Source of the DNA: Ianthella basta
Taxonomy: Eukaryota; Porifera; Demospongiae; Verongiida; Ianthellidae
Assembly: GCA_964019415.1 (NCBI GenBank)
Contig: OZ025872.1
Coordinates: 4,349,875-4,413,874, forward strand
Direction: 5' to 3'
Length of the DNA stretch: 64,000 bases
Below, piece after piece: positions 52,573-64,000 of the stretch. The translations under genes were made by a program, and so were the position numbers. The notes under the pieces were generated by a model. It saw only the letters and a program-made list of their open reading frames with translations, did no database searches and was not told where the DNA came from. How positions within the stretch are numbered: the stretch's first letter is position 1; every line of letters begins with the position of its first letter.

Positions 52573-52902
52573 TGTGCTTATGAGTTTGAAAATAGGTGAT
52601 TTAAGTACTTGGGTAAGTCTGTGTCTCTTACTGTTGTTAGCCTCACATACGTATTAAGGACAAGTGAACACCTGACTGAGATATTGCTTACAAAGGCTGC
52701 TTCAAGGCAGTAATGCATATAGCAATGTACACACTCACATTGTTCACTTCATCCAGTGAGCTATTAAATTCCTCCAACAGTATTCTGACTAGCTCAACAC
52801 TGCCATCATAAGCTGCTAGCAGCAGTGCAGTGCTTTCATCCTGTGCAAGAGCAGTAAGAGATAATATAACAGTGTAGTACTGCCGTACATACATGTGTAA
52901 AG

Positions 52903-53075
<173 letters not shown>

Positions 53076-53337
53076 TGTGCTTATGAGTTATGAGAAAATG
53101 GGTGATTAAAGTACTTTGGTAGGCCTGTGTCTCTTACAGTTGTTAGCCTCACATCTGAACACCTGACTGAGATTTTGCTTACAAAGGCTGCTTCAAGGCA
53201 GTAATGCATATAGTAATGTACACACTCACATTGTTCACTTCATCTAGTGAGCTATTAAATTCCTCCAACAGCATTCTGACTACCTCAACACTACCATGCG
53301 TGCATGTACATATGTGTGCTTGCTCATGCGTATGTGC

Positions 53338-53449
<112 letters not shown>

Positions 53450-54831
53450 TTGCACATCTATGATTAGGTGCACTGGCTTTAAAGAATTCATTTTCATTGA
53501 AGAAGGGATTCTCCCCTCAGGTGACAACAATAACTCTCACATTACATGATTTACAGTGCCCCACAAATCACACACAGCTCGCTGTTATTGATTTCAAGAC
53601 CTAATCTTGCTTCTAGACCATATTACTCCATGCTATAATAGGAGCTGGCACAATAGTCTATTCAAGACCAGTGATCACCATTGTTATCAGCAGCTCAAAA
53701 CAGTAGGTGCAATACCATGACATGTAGTCTCTTACTGGTTGTATGTAGCTGAATATTAGAGAATTGGGCCACATTCTGCAAGTGGTATATACCATTTTCA
53801 CCCTTCCTGGGCTCATAAAGCTAAAAGTACCAGATCTGGAGTATCTTACTCCCTTTACCATTTTACATGCACGTCCAGGTGACACAATCTATGCTGTCAC
53901 ATGCTACAATTAGCACAAACAGAGCCTGTACTTCGGACACACCTCCTTCTCCCATTCCACCCCACACACCTTTGTCCTGGTCTGTGGGTCCATCTTCACT
54001 TTCTCAATCAAGTAGCATGCCACCTCACAGTGACCCTTCTTGGCTGCCCAGTGCAACATGTTGTAGCCATAGCTGTCTTTTTCACGGACCTTTGCTGGAA
54101 AGGCCTGGGAGAGGAACTTGATCACCTCCAGCTGTCCACCTTCTGCAGCCTTGTGCATGGCATTGTGACCATCCTACCAAGAGACCATACAAAGGCTAAG
54201 AGCAATAAAATGGCTACCAATGGCCGCACTTCACATTTTATACAGAATTAATGCAGTGTAGGCATAGAAAGGATGGAAACTAAAACAATTTAAACTATAA
54301 CAATCAATCATTTCGCCATCACAGAACTTTCCCCAAATAATTATGCTCATGATTCACAACAACTACCTTGACCACATAATATAATGCAGACTGATACAAC
54401 TACATACATGCCATACATGGAAAAATCAACATTGAATGTGTGACAGTATGAATGAGCAGAAATGTGTGTGTGTGTGTGTGGGTGTTTGCATTAATGTTGT
54501 GCGGGGGAGCTTATGAGTTTGTCAATGGGTAATCTAAGTACTTGGGTAAGCCTTTGCCCATTACTGTTGTTAGCCTCACATACGTAGGACAACTGAACAC
54601 CTGACTGAGATATTGCTTACAAAGGCTGCTTCAAAGCAGTAATGCATACAGTAAGAACACACTCACATTGTCCACTTCATCCAGTGAGCTGTTAAATTTC
54701 TCCAACAGCATTCTGACTACCTCAACACTACCATTAAAAGCAGCTATCAGCAGTGCAGTGTTTCCATGCTGTGCAAGGGAATTAAAAGATTGTATAACAG
54801 TGGAGTACTGACGTACATACATGTGTGAAGA

Positions 54832-54873
54832 TATGTGTGTGTGTGTGGTGTGTCTGTGTGTGCTTGTGTATGA

Positions 54874-54924
<51 letters not shown>

Positions 54925-54946
54925 GTGTGTGTGTGTGTGTGCGCGC
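54832..54946. repeat. (GT)n microsatellite
   Basis: GT-rich tract upstream of ANK-2 A exon 54667-54768, ending GCGCGCGC. Confidence 0.9.
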
Positions 54947-56104
54947 GCTTATGAGTTTGGGAATGGGTGATTTAAGTACTTGGGTATAAGCCTGTGTCTC
55001 TTACTGTTGTTAGCCTCACATACGTAGGACAACTGAACACCTGACTGAGATATTGCTTACAAAGGCTGCTTCAAGGCAGTAATGAATATAGTAAAGTACA
55101 CACACACAAAGATATTGTTTGCATGTGTGCATGCGCTTGTGTGTGATTACATGTCTATGAATAAGTGCAATAGCTCTAAAGAAATCATTTTCATTAATGA
55201 AGGGGTTCTCAATGACACAATAATTCTCTCATTACACGATTTACAGTGCCCGGCCAATCACACTCACAGTTGTTATTGACTTCATGACCTAGTCTCACTT
55301 CCAGCCCCTATAACTTGGGTGCAGTAAAATCAACTGGCACACAAGACTATTCAAGACCAGTGATCACCATTGTTATCAGAGTCTCAAAACAGTAGGTTCA
55401 ATGTCATGACATTAAGTCTGTTACTGGTTGTATGTAGCTGAATACTAGAGAATTGGGCGACATGCGCAATTAAGTGGAAAATACCATGTTCACCCTTCCT
55501 GGGCTCATAAAGCTAAAAGTACCAGATCTGGAGTATCTTACTCTATTTACCATTTTACATGCATGTCCAGGTGACACCATTTATGTTGTCACATGCTACA
55601 ATTAGCACAAACAGAGCCTGTACTTTGGACACACCTCCTTCTCCCATTCCACCCCACACACCTTTGTCCTGTCCTGTGGGTCCATCTTCACATCCCCAAT
55701 CAAGTAGCGTGCCACCTCACAGTGACCCTTCCAGGCTGTCCAGTGCAACATGGTGTAGCCATTGTTGTCTCTTTCATGAACCATCGTTGCAAACATCAGA
55801 GCTAGGAACTTGATCATCTCCAGCTGTTCACCCTGTGCAGCCTTGTGCATTGCATTCTCGCCATTCTACCAAGAGACCATACAAAGGCTGAGAGCATAAA
55901 ATGGTTAACAATATCCATCACTTCACTTTCTAGAATGCAGCGCAGATATACAAAGCATGCAATGAAACTGAAACCATTTTCAAGCTCTCACACTTATATA
56001 GAACAATCTTTTTGCTACCATAGAAGTTTCTCCAAATATGTTCATGATTCACAACAACTACCTTGACCACATAATATAACATAGACTGATAGACCTACTA
56101 CAAT

Positions 56105-56430
56105 ATGTACCATGAACAAAGGGCTAATCGCTGGACAGCTATTTTGCCTGATTGGGGCTCATCCGTGTAGCTTACTGATGGAAAGCAGGATGCATATGAC
56201 TAGCTACTTTTGTATCCACCACCAGTGAAACACTTGCAGTTCCGCTGGTGGCGGATACAAGAGCGTCAGTGGAAACAGCTTCTATCATTGTAGGATGACT
56301 AGTAGGTGAAGGCGATTAGTGGTTGCCATCAATAGGGCTCCACCCCCAAAGCCTCCTGAGATACTACGCTATAGAAGTCTGGTAGGCGTAAAATCCAGTA
56401 ATCAGCCCTTTGTTCAACCTAGCCCAGAAT
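56105..56430. mobile_element. Fold-back MITE copy in ANK-2
   Basis: Same family and same intron (between second ankyrin exon and first B exon) as 28490-28925 in ANK-1. Its left arm is partly deleted. Presence at the matching place suggests it predates the duplication of the two genes. Confidence 0.75.
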
Positions 56431-56714
56431 TTTGTGATATAAACGTTGAGACATTGGCCACATGGTATCTGCAATCACTGCATCATCCTTCCCATTATAC
56501 AGGTGCATGTCCTTAAAATAGCTGCTGCTGTAATTTCAGAAGTGAAGAAAAGTCTTCATCTCGGGCTCAGCTGCCCCAACGTGCCAGGACCCTGTCCACC
56601 ATTTTCGCTATTGCTAAAGTGAGCACGTCTGTTGCAGTGGCCCATTGTAATGAAACGACTTCTCAAATATGTACCATACAATCCACATTGTATGTGTGTG
56701 AAGAAGCAAAGTGG

Positions 56715-56722
56715 TGTGTGTG

Positions 56723-56787
<65 letters not shown>

Positions 56788-56808
56788 GTGTGTGTGTGTG
56801 TGTGTATG
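56715..56808. repeat. (GT)n microsatellite
   Basis: GT run next to ANK-2 exon 56851-56952; ANK-1 has a shorter GT-rich tract at 29030-29095. Confidence 0.95.
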
Positions 56809-57104
56809 CGTATGGTGCAAGTTCTAGTGATTGCAAGAACTAAAACTTATCTTGTTTTTCTGAAACACATTCATTTTGTAGACATCCACCAACTCTCGCA
56901 CCACAGGCAGGTGACCATTCTGAGATGCCCACAACAGTGCCGTATTCCCCTCCTACCACAAGAGGTATAGTACATTGAAATATTCTAGCTCACTGCATGC
57001 TGGATATGTAAATTATGTTATTGCCCAAGACAGAAAGTGAACTGTTACACGAACATTAGAACAACATGCACACAGACGCATGTACATACACTTACCAAAT
57101 GATG

Positions 57105-57835
57105 ACCTCATACTTCAAAGGCACTGCAGTGCAGTAAATTGTGTGAAAACCACTAACACCTTTTAGCGCCCCTTAACATCTCTGTAATGTAAACAAAGAG
57201 CGGAAAGGTCACGAGAATCAATTTAGCCATGAAGTTTCATGTACCAACTTCTGGAGAAGTGGGTAGCTCATGAAAGAGGAGCACGCAAATGTACACACTT
57301 TCCCTAAGGATGCATTTACTCCTGGAAAATGATTCGACACGCAATCGGCGCCAATGCATTGCATCCATTGCTCACCGCTTTGCTTCTGTTGTGGGCTGAG
57401 CCAAGCTTTCCAAGCATGTGCAATCCAGCTGAGCCAAAGCAAAGCGTCAAAGCCTTCGTGATGTCTCCGCGTATTTGCGCGTCACTCATTTCATTGGGTA
57501 CTGCGGCTACAGATCTGCATGCGCACTGAATGTTCCAGGTCTGAGAGTGCGCAGGAACAGAAGTCGGCAACACCATTGCACAGCACTCGAAAGCACTACT
57601 GGGGCGGCGTGGAAAGGATACGAAGCGACTTCAGCCTTGTTCTACAGCGAGATTACCACCAGTTCTAACGCAGCTCCCCTGCAAGACGCACTAAAATTCA
57701 AATTGCCGGCGCTTATTTTTGGTAAATCACTTACTACACGACTTTGATAACGTATAGCATATTTACTGCACTTGCCCTCGGGTCTCGTGCAGTAAATGCC
57801 GTATACCATCGAAGGCGTGTAGTAACTACTACATA
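57105..57835. mobile_element. Insertion with a terminal palindrome, unknown class
   Basis: Absent from the matching ANK-1 intron (29245-29400). The right end folds on itself: arms of about 45 bp, 57726-57770 and 57788-57832, around 'tgccctcgggtct'. No transposase signal. Confidence 0.5.
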
Positions 57836-58062
57836 CCAATGCTCTGTAGGGTACCCTGCCTACACATGATACAGTATACAAAACACAGCCAATACGTCTG
57901 ATACATTCACATACACACACCATGTACTCACCTCATCCTGGTCCTCAGCAGAGCCTACTCCTCCATCCAACAGCTTCTTCATTGTAGAGAGCCAACCATG
58001 TTTTGCTGCTTCAACAACAGGACTTATGGCAACTGCCTACCAATACCAAGTACAATAACACT

Positions 58063-58505
58063 ATAATAATGCAGTATAGGTTTGTTGCTGCATAAGGGTA
58101 CTGGCGTAAGCGCAGTGACTGGGTCAACTTCAATTAACTTCAACTCAAACTTCAAATCATTTTCAATTAATCTCCACCAACTCTCACACCACTGGCAGGT
58201 GACCATGTTGAGATGCCCACAACAGTGCCGTATTCGCCTCCTAGCACAGGAGGTATAGTACATTGAAATATTCTAGCTCACTGCATGAAAGTTGAGTACA
58301 TTATGTTATTGCCCAAGACAGAAAGTGATAAACTGTTATACAAACATTACAACAACGTGCACACAGACACATGTACATACACATACAAAACTGTTATATG
58401 AATGATGATGATATTGGAAATTAATTGAAGTTGATTTGAAGTTTGAGTTGAAGTTAATTGAAGTTGAACCAGTCGCTACGCTTATGCTCAGAAACTCTAC
58501 CAACA
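58063..58505. mobile_element. Inverted-repeat insertion carrying a copy of an ankyrin exon
   Basis: The matching ANK-1 intron (29506-29570) is continuous here. The insert is bounded by inverted repeats of about 65 bp (58104-58170 and 58420-58485, 'gaagttaattgaagttga'). Between them lies a diverged copy of ANK-2 exon 56851-56952 (58174-58246) followed by its upstream intron (58247-58390, matching 56953-57095). The exon copy is frameshifted and has no splice donor. Confidence 0.75.
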
Positions 58506-59092
58506 CCAGTAATACATAGTACGAAGTGCAACTTACTAAAGTAATAACTTGATAATAACTTACTAAATAAAAATACCAATTGTATCAATAAAATATCTTA
58601 TGTACAACAATGATAATACATGTAATCTACCTGTGGATGGTTGCCTCTAGTGACTGCCATTGCTCCTCTAGTGAGCTGACTTGGTACAAGAGACTGACAT
58701 GTATGGGGAGGGAGGCAGTGCAGCAGTAACGTTAACCATTCCAAGGGACCAACCATCCACATAGCTTGCATCCACCCCACATATCTCAGTGAGCTTATTA
58801 AACAGGCAGCTCTGCATAATTTCAACTGCCGTTTAGCAGCAAAACAGTATAATGAAAGGTATTGCAACCATACAATCCCACAGTGAATGGGTGGATAAAA
58901 TGAACTTTAAACTTGATGATTTGATAATGATTTGATAATGATTTGATAATGATTATATGAATAGGGAGTCGCATCAGCAATTTGCTGGTCTTCCTGCGAG
59001 CCCTATAATACATACAACACACATAACACATACACACACATGATCAGTCAGTAACTAATCAGTTTGTTATTTGTTCAGTGGGGAGTTTGTTG

Positions 59093-59112
59093 TTAGGGGG
59101 GGGGGGGGGGGT
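59093..59112. repeat. Poly-G tract
   Basis: A run of about 15 G in the intron between 58036 and 59172. Confidence 0.9.
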
Positions 59113-59171
59113 TGTAATTGTACTTACTTTGTGTGTAATGGGTAATAGTGAAACACAATGCAATAATTAAC

Positions 59172-60892
59172 CTCATCATGTGGTTGTTTCTTGTGTGGCT
59201 GTGTGGTAGGGGCCAGTGGGCTGTGTTTTGATGCTACAGGAGCACCAATTGAGGGCTGCACATGTAGAGACAAAAGATGAATTATATAGGATGGATCAGT
59301 GGCCATTTAAGAGCTTAGGAGAAAATATGCTTCAACTGAAGCAGCCAGTCCGCGAAGTCTCGCCCACAAAAAAGGGATAACCGCAACTGAGCACTCTATT
59401 CAATTTTTTCTCATCACCCATCTACGCTTGTGGGACATATCCGATTTGTTTACATAGGCCGAACTCAGCTTATGTAACACCTAAGGGTGTCAAATACCTG
59501 TGTTGCCATGGCTACGCATGTGACTAGGCGTGATGTGCGTGTGATTTGAGCGTCTGGATTGAGCAAAAATGCAGAATTCGTCCTTTCTGTGTGAAGCATT
59601 TACGAAGGGAAGCGTTCTTCGTTGCAGCAAGACGTCTGCGCACTGCTTGAAGAAGGTGCGCGGTCATTTTGGAGGGCTTCGTTCGAACGAATTAGGACGT
59701 TTTAGCAGGAAGTCACAATATTGTCACGTGATACGCCCAGCAAAAGGGATATTTCACCATTGCTATCACTAAACGGCTGTGCCGTAGCCGTCGAGAAGGT
59801 TTTTTCGTGGGATGAAGATAGAAATGGTTAGTCAACTGAATTCTCTAGCTTCTCCTTGTGGGCAAATGTTACGCAAGGTTCCTATCTAGAGTTACGTGAC
59901 CCTAAATGTTTCTAATCAGCAAGTAGTCGCCGTTTTCTTATCATAGCTTCACAGCGGAACGGTTTAACAACTTTGCCCACACGGAAAAGTTAGATAGCAC
60001 AAATGCGCATCAAATGATGCCATTCTCTTTAGTCTGAGACTTCCCTTTCAATACGGCAACGGCATTTACCACAATTTTAGTGCCTTCGCTATCGTCGCTA
60101 TAACTCGCTCTAGTATAGCTGTATTAACAAAAGTCATGCACAGCGTTACAAAGGGGTTCTTTGCCTCTACTGTGGTACTTATCTTGCTCTGATCTAGCTG
60201 CCCCTGTAGGAGATATAAGCTAAAATACGAAGGTCAAAATCGGCCGCGGCAGAAGCCGCATTGTTTACATAGGACATGTCCCACATGCGTACCACTCCAT
60301 TTGCAGTGCACCAGGCATTGCTCTACATCCCTAAGCTACTTATTTCCATTATATAATGACAATACTTCTTTAGCCATTCTTCTTCCACAGTAATAGGTCG
60401 GACCAGAACTTGATTCATCTCCATTTTGTGAGAGTCCACAACCCATTACGCTTGTATAGTGAATTCCATTAGCTTCAAAGGCTAAATCAAATCAATTAAC
60501 AGTCTTCTACTATTATACACACAAGAAAACCATTCCTCACAGGTTGCTCTGTTGTGCCTTTCTTCTCCTCCTCTCTGGTCCTCGCTTTCTCCTTTTGATC
60601 AGTCTTGGGGTCCTGTCACACAGTGGACAATAGGGACAGATCATATAACGAAATGAAGAGGCATGACGTCAGACAATGATGCACACCATTAATGAAACAA
60701 TCTGTTAATGGCTGAAAACTGTTTAAATGCACTATGAACCTGTGCAAGCTTTTCAGTTTACCTGTTTCAAATTCAGTGGTAATTCAGAATGGACAGCATC
60801 TGCAACTGTAGTAACATCAGCTACTCTTTGCTTCAGTTTCCTTACTTCATCCTCTAAACTGGCAATCCTGGGTTGCTCCTCTTTAGATGCAC
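59172..60892 (-). CDS. Likely 5' exons of ANK-2 (coiled coil and linker)
   Basis: Three phase-consistent exons: 60762-60892 (phase 1 to 0; 'SLEDEVRKLKQRVADV', heptad-like), 60541-60612 (24 codons, acidic/basic, 'KARTREEEKKG') and 59172-59255 (28 codons, Pro-rich, 'HSPLAPTTQPHKKQ'). The last precedes the first ankyrin exon at 58036 in phase 0. ANK-3 has a comparable Pro/Thr linker exon at 43011. The coiled coil resembles residues 585-610 of the death-domain gene ('LEDKVKELEQKVANL'), but heptads are low-complexity. The start of the gene was not found. The donor of 59172 is a weak GTTAAT. Confidence 0.5.
59432..60283. mobile_element. TIR element in the ANK-2 5' intron
   Basis: Ends TGTGGGACATATCC and, inverted, TGTGGGACATGTCC; just inside, both ends carry 'tttacatagg'. 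Target duplication not clear. No transposase ORF. Confidence 0.5.
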
Positions 60893-61556
60893 CTGTCAAA
60901 TGGCATTGCTATACATTAAGTATGTATAATTATATTAGTAAATATTGAACAAGAGGTACTCTGAGATATACGTATACAAATCAGGGTGCATACAGGCTCA
61001 AGAGTATAAAGCACCCTGGTACTGAGTGGTCTAACGCTTCAGAAAGAACCGACTGGTCAGTATTTAAGTGATACAAAAATCGGTTTATCGATCTGTTTGT
61101 CCTCAGGTCATCATGCATGCATCATAGCTATATGGCTATTATGTACTTTCCTGACAATGGCTGAGACAATGTTGTGTGATTCTGGCCTCAGCATGGTTGT
61201 GTCACTCCTTAACAGACACTTTCTACAGGTCAGCAGTGGATGTGTCGCACCAGCCAACAGTCATAAGTCATAGCATTTCCCCGTAGAGTTTCCAATACAG
61301 AGCATGTTCCGTGGATGAGATGGCAGCTATGATTGCTTGATCTGCATGGTATTATAGCCAGGTTGCTGTTCTGCCCCACTGAGCAGTGAACTTTATGCAT
61401 AATTATGTGGTAGTTGATAATATAAATCGAAAGTTACGCCTGCATGTACAAATTCGAAAATGCCGCCTAAAGTCATTGTATGTTTATAACATAAATCGTG
61501 TCTCATTGGTCAGTTCCTTCATATAGGCCATTGAATGGGCTTCACAGTGGTCTTTG
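60893..61556. other. No gene recognised
   Basis: Expected place for upstream exons of ANK-2, but no death-domain or other exon with splice sites was seen. Confidence 0.4.
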
Positions 61557-64000
61557 TTTCGCAACCGTACAACATCATGCAGCAGAGAACGACATTTGCA
61601 ACATGTCTCGCAAAGCGCAGCAGCTACCTACACCAGTCACTCCTCAGGAACTAAACAGCACCCCAGATGCGTCTGCACAGATGACTCTGATGCGAAGCCC
61701 CACTGCACTGTCCATAACGCTTTCTGGAAGTCGTAAAGACAACGCCTAGACACATTTTTCAAGGGGAAAGCGCGAGTGGCGTACGGTCTTTCGCCCATGC
61801 TGGAACAGAGCCTGTCCAGTTCAGATGGCACTTTTCTCCACAAAGAGGGTCTTGAGGAAGCAGTGGGACATTGCAAGTATGGTTGCACCGAGATCATGAA
61901 AAGATTAAGGACCGCTTTTGAAGCTGAGGGCGCCATAACTCCAAAACATACGCAACTTACATTAAGAGCATCCCAACCCCAAGAAGCAAGCCACAGTGCA
62001 CAGACACCTCACTGGTACGAGGAATGCATGTGTGTGCACAGCTTGTACATGCACATCTGATACATACATTGGTCCTCATAAAACAAGTTTAATTCAAATC
62101 ATAAGAAATACACACACAACAACAACAACAGGCAATTGATTGCTGCATGTAACTCTGCACATGCATGCATGTTGACATGCATCAGAGTGCATATCTCTGT
62201 CCCCGTGTTCACAAATTCCTCTACAGTGGAACCCTGCCCTGCAGACCCCCATGAAAAGCGGGCATCTTGATTATGTGAACACTTTCTAAAGTCCCAATGA
62301 TTGCCCCTATTCTACCTGTATAAACTTCCTTTTGAAATGCGGACACCCCGTTATTCCGTATTGTGGACAGCGCCCTGTGTACCGCCCTACACAACTCTGT
62401 ATAAACCCCACCCAATAATCCAGACATTTTGATCAGCTGTCAGAAAATGGCCGCTCCCTGATTTGCACTGCTACCTCTGACAAGTGACAGGAACAGCACA
62501 GAAGTTGACGAGTGCCGCAAATTGTCTATACCAAGGTTTTTGAAGGTGTCTTTAACATAGGAAAGTTCAGTGTGAACAGGTACCCTTTAGAATCATCTTC
62601 AGAAATGGCGCGCGAGTCGAGTACTTGAGCGAACCACCTCTACCTTTACGAATTTGTCTTATTTTGATACTTTAATGCATACTAGATGATTGTCTTAAAG
62701 TATGGGCATATAAGCCATACCTCTGAAATGCGCACAGCCCTATAATCAGGACAGTTCTCTTGTTCCGAAGGGTGTCCACATTATAGGGGTCCCACTGTAT
62801 ATAGCTACCATTCCTTGACAACCATCACTTCAATTCCTGTAGTTCAAAACCAATGGATTCGAGAAAATCTATTTGATGCCCATGGCAACTATCTCTATTG
62901 CGTCACATGCATCGTTGACAACCTTGGTGTTTACACAGAGAGATTAGCCAGGCAGAGACGAATCAAAGTCCATCTGTGCCAGGAGCCTGTCATAGTGATG
63001 ACCAAACAAGAGGACATTGACAAGAAATTAGTTTTCATTTGTTCTGCATCCTGGATTGGATGAAGTGGAACCTGGGCAAACAGATTGGTGGAAGTCCTTG
63101 GGCAATGATGAGAACATTGAAGTAAAATTCCCTCATGAGCAACATGGACTAACTGGAAAACCTTCCAATCATTCAAAGCCTACCATCCAGGAAACATTTC
63201 TAAGGTTTGTTGACACCAATAGTCTCAAATGGTTGCCAAGCAGGGAGTTATAGCCCACAGTTCTACTTCATATCGAAATTTACACGAATTGTTCCTCCCG
63301 CAGCAGGAGAGAAAGAGGAGAAGAAGGCAAAGTTATCTGTTGTTTGGGTCTTCAATCATGCCCAAGAAGAGGTAGGTGAAGGTACTTGCTCTGGCTTTGC
63401 AGCACGTCAGTGATTGCAAGAATTTCGGCCTAAAGTTGATCTACATTCACATAAAACAGATTATACTGTGACACATGCAAATACTACAAGGAATATAGAT
63501 CATGTCAGCAGGCAATTCTTAAGTGACTATCACAGTCTGGGTCAACCTCAGAATAGTCATTGAGAGATGCCCAGACTGAGATCACTGTCACTGAGCAAGC
63601 ACTCCGTACTCACAAAGAAAAGGCCACTGCAGCAAGGGAGTACCATACCGTAATGATGAAGAAATACAAGGATGATTGGAAGGAGATCTGTCAGCTGACT
63701 GAGCAAGAACATACTTCTCCAGCAGCGGTGCAACAGCTTGCAGTAGCCAGGCACAAATTCACTCTCGTTTAGTCAGCGGACTACCAACAAAGTAAACTAA
63801 CACTATACTGGGGCAATAGTGAGCAAGCAGGGTACTACCTACAAAAGTTGTCGCATAATTTTTTTTGGAATAGTAGGCCACAGAAGCACTGTTGATACTA
63901 ATTTTGTCACCATATTTGATGAACGACTCAGTCCAAAGAACACCGATCACACAATTTCTTTCCTGTCCAAACACTTGGACAAGCTGGCTGCAGACATACC
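61557..64000 (+). pseudogene. Decayed transposon-like gene of unassigned family
   Basis: Protein-like text continues through several breaks and beyond the window. Part one (61557-62013) ends at a possible donor and includes 'FFKGKARVAYGLSPMLEQ' and 'HCKYGCTEIMKRLRTAF', with a TAA at 61734. After an intron holding a MITE, part two starts at an acceptor near 62840: 'LFDAHGNYLYCVTCIVD', 'LARQRRIKVHLCQEP', a frameshift near 63050, 'VKFPHEQHGLTGKPSNHSK', another shift, 'QFYFISKFTRIVPP'. Later come a helical segment ('AREYHTVMMKKYKDDW'), a TAG at 63770, 'LYWGNSEQAGYYLQKL', and a shift before 'GIVGHRS' and 'IFDERLSPKNTDHTISFL'. The late Asp/Glu-rich part could be a transposase core, but I cannot name the family. 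Confidence 0.6.
62222..62800. mobile_element. pogo/Tigger-like MITE
   Basis: Ends TACAGTGGAACCC and, inverted, TACAGTGGGACCC with TA on both sides, the typical terminus of pogo-type mariner elements. It lies in the intron-like gap of the transposon-like gene. Confidence 0.75.

Overview
The window is eukaryotic nuclear DNA from an early-branching marine animal; I read it as most likely a demosponge. The reasons are intron-split genes with GT/AG junctions and a death-domain protein plus ankyrin-repeat gene family of the kind expanded in sponges (and cnidarians). It is also rich in (GT)n microsatellites, Helitrons, fold-back MITEs and non-LTR retrotransposon pieces. The species is not determinable from the sequence alone, and a cnidarian is not excluded.

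Layout. 1-1.9 kb: a partial fold-back MITE, the decayed 3' end of a LINE and one broken ankyrin exon. 2.5-12.6 kb: four copies (A-D) of an APH-type kinase-like phosphotransferase gene on the + strand. Copy C (7925-9680) has eight exons in continuous phase; A, B and D are broken. 12.8-29.5 kb: ANK-1 on the - strand, ten exons all in phase 0 (at least 500 codons), built from alternating 34-codon (A) and 68-codon (B) exons. Its introns hold a head-to-tail pair of Helitrons (15.16-19.69 kb) with nested elements, and other transposons. 31.66-41.96 kb: a - strand gene whose twelve exons close into one 811-residue frame, with a death domain, a large central region, coiled coils and a short C-terminal domain. 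42.0-46.2 kb: ANK-3 on the + strand, facing away from the death-domain gene. 47.3-51.8 kb: repeated 3'-flank blocks of ankyrin genes, broken up by a Helitron end and a 5'-truncated LINE. 51.8-60.9 kb: ANK-2 on the - strand, a damaged paralogue of ANK-1. 61.6-64 kb: a decayed transposon-like gene with a pogo-like MITE inside it.

How the parts relate. Death domains and ankyrin arrays are protein-interaction modules common in signalling and innate immunity. Three ankyrin loci around one death-domain/coiled-coil gene look like a local, recently duplicating recognition-type cluster; that role is inference. The ankyrin genes grow by tandem copying of symmetrical phase-0 exons together with their introns. 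The sequence also shows the opposite process: splice donors lost, exons cut by microsatellites, a stop formed just before an old donor, and an exon carried off in an inverted-repeat insertion.
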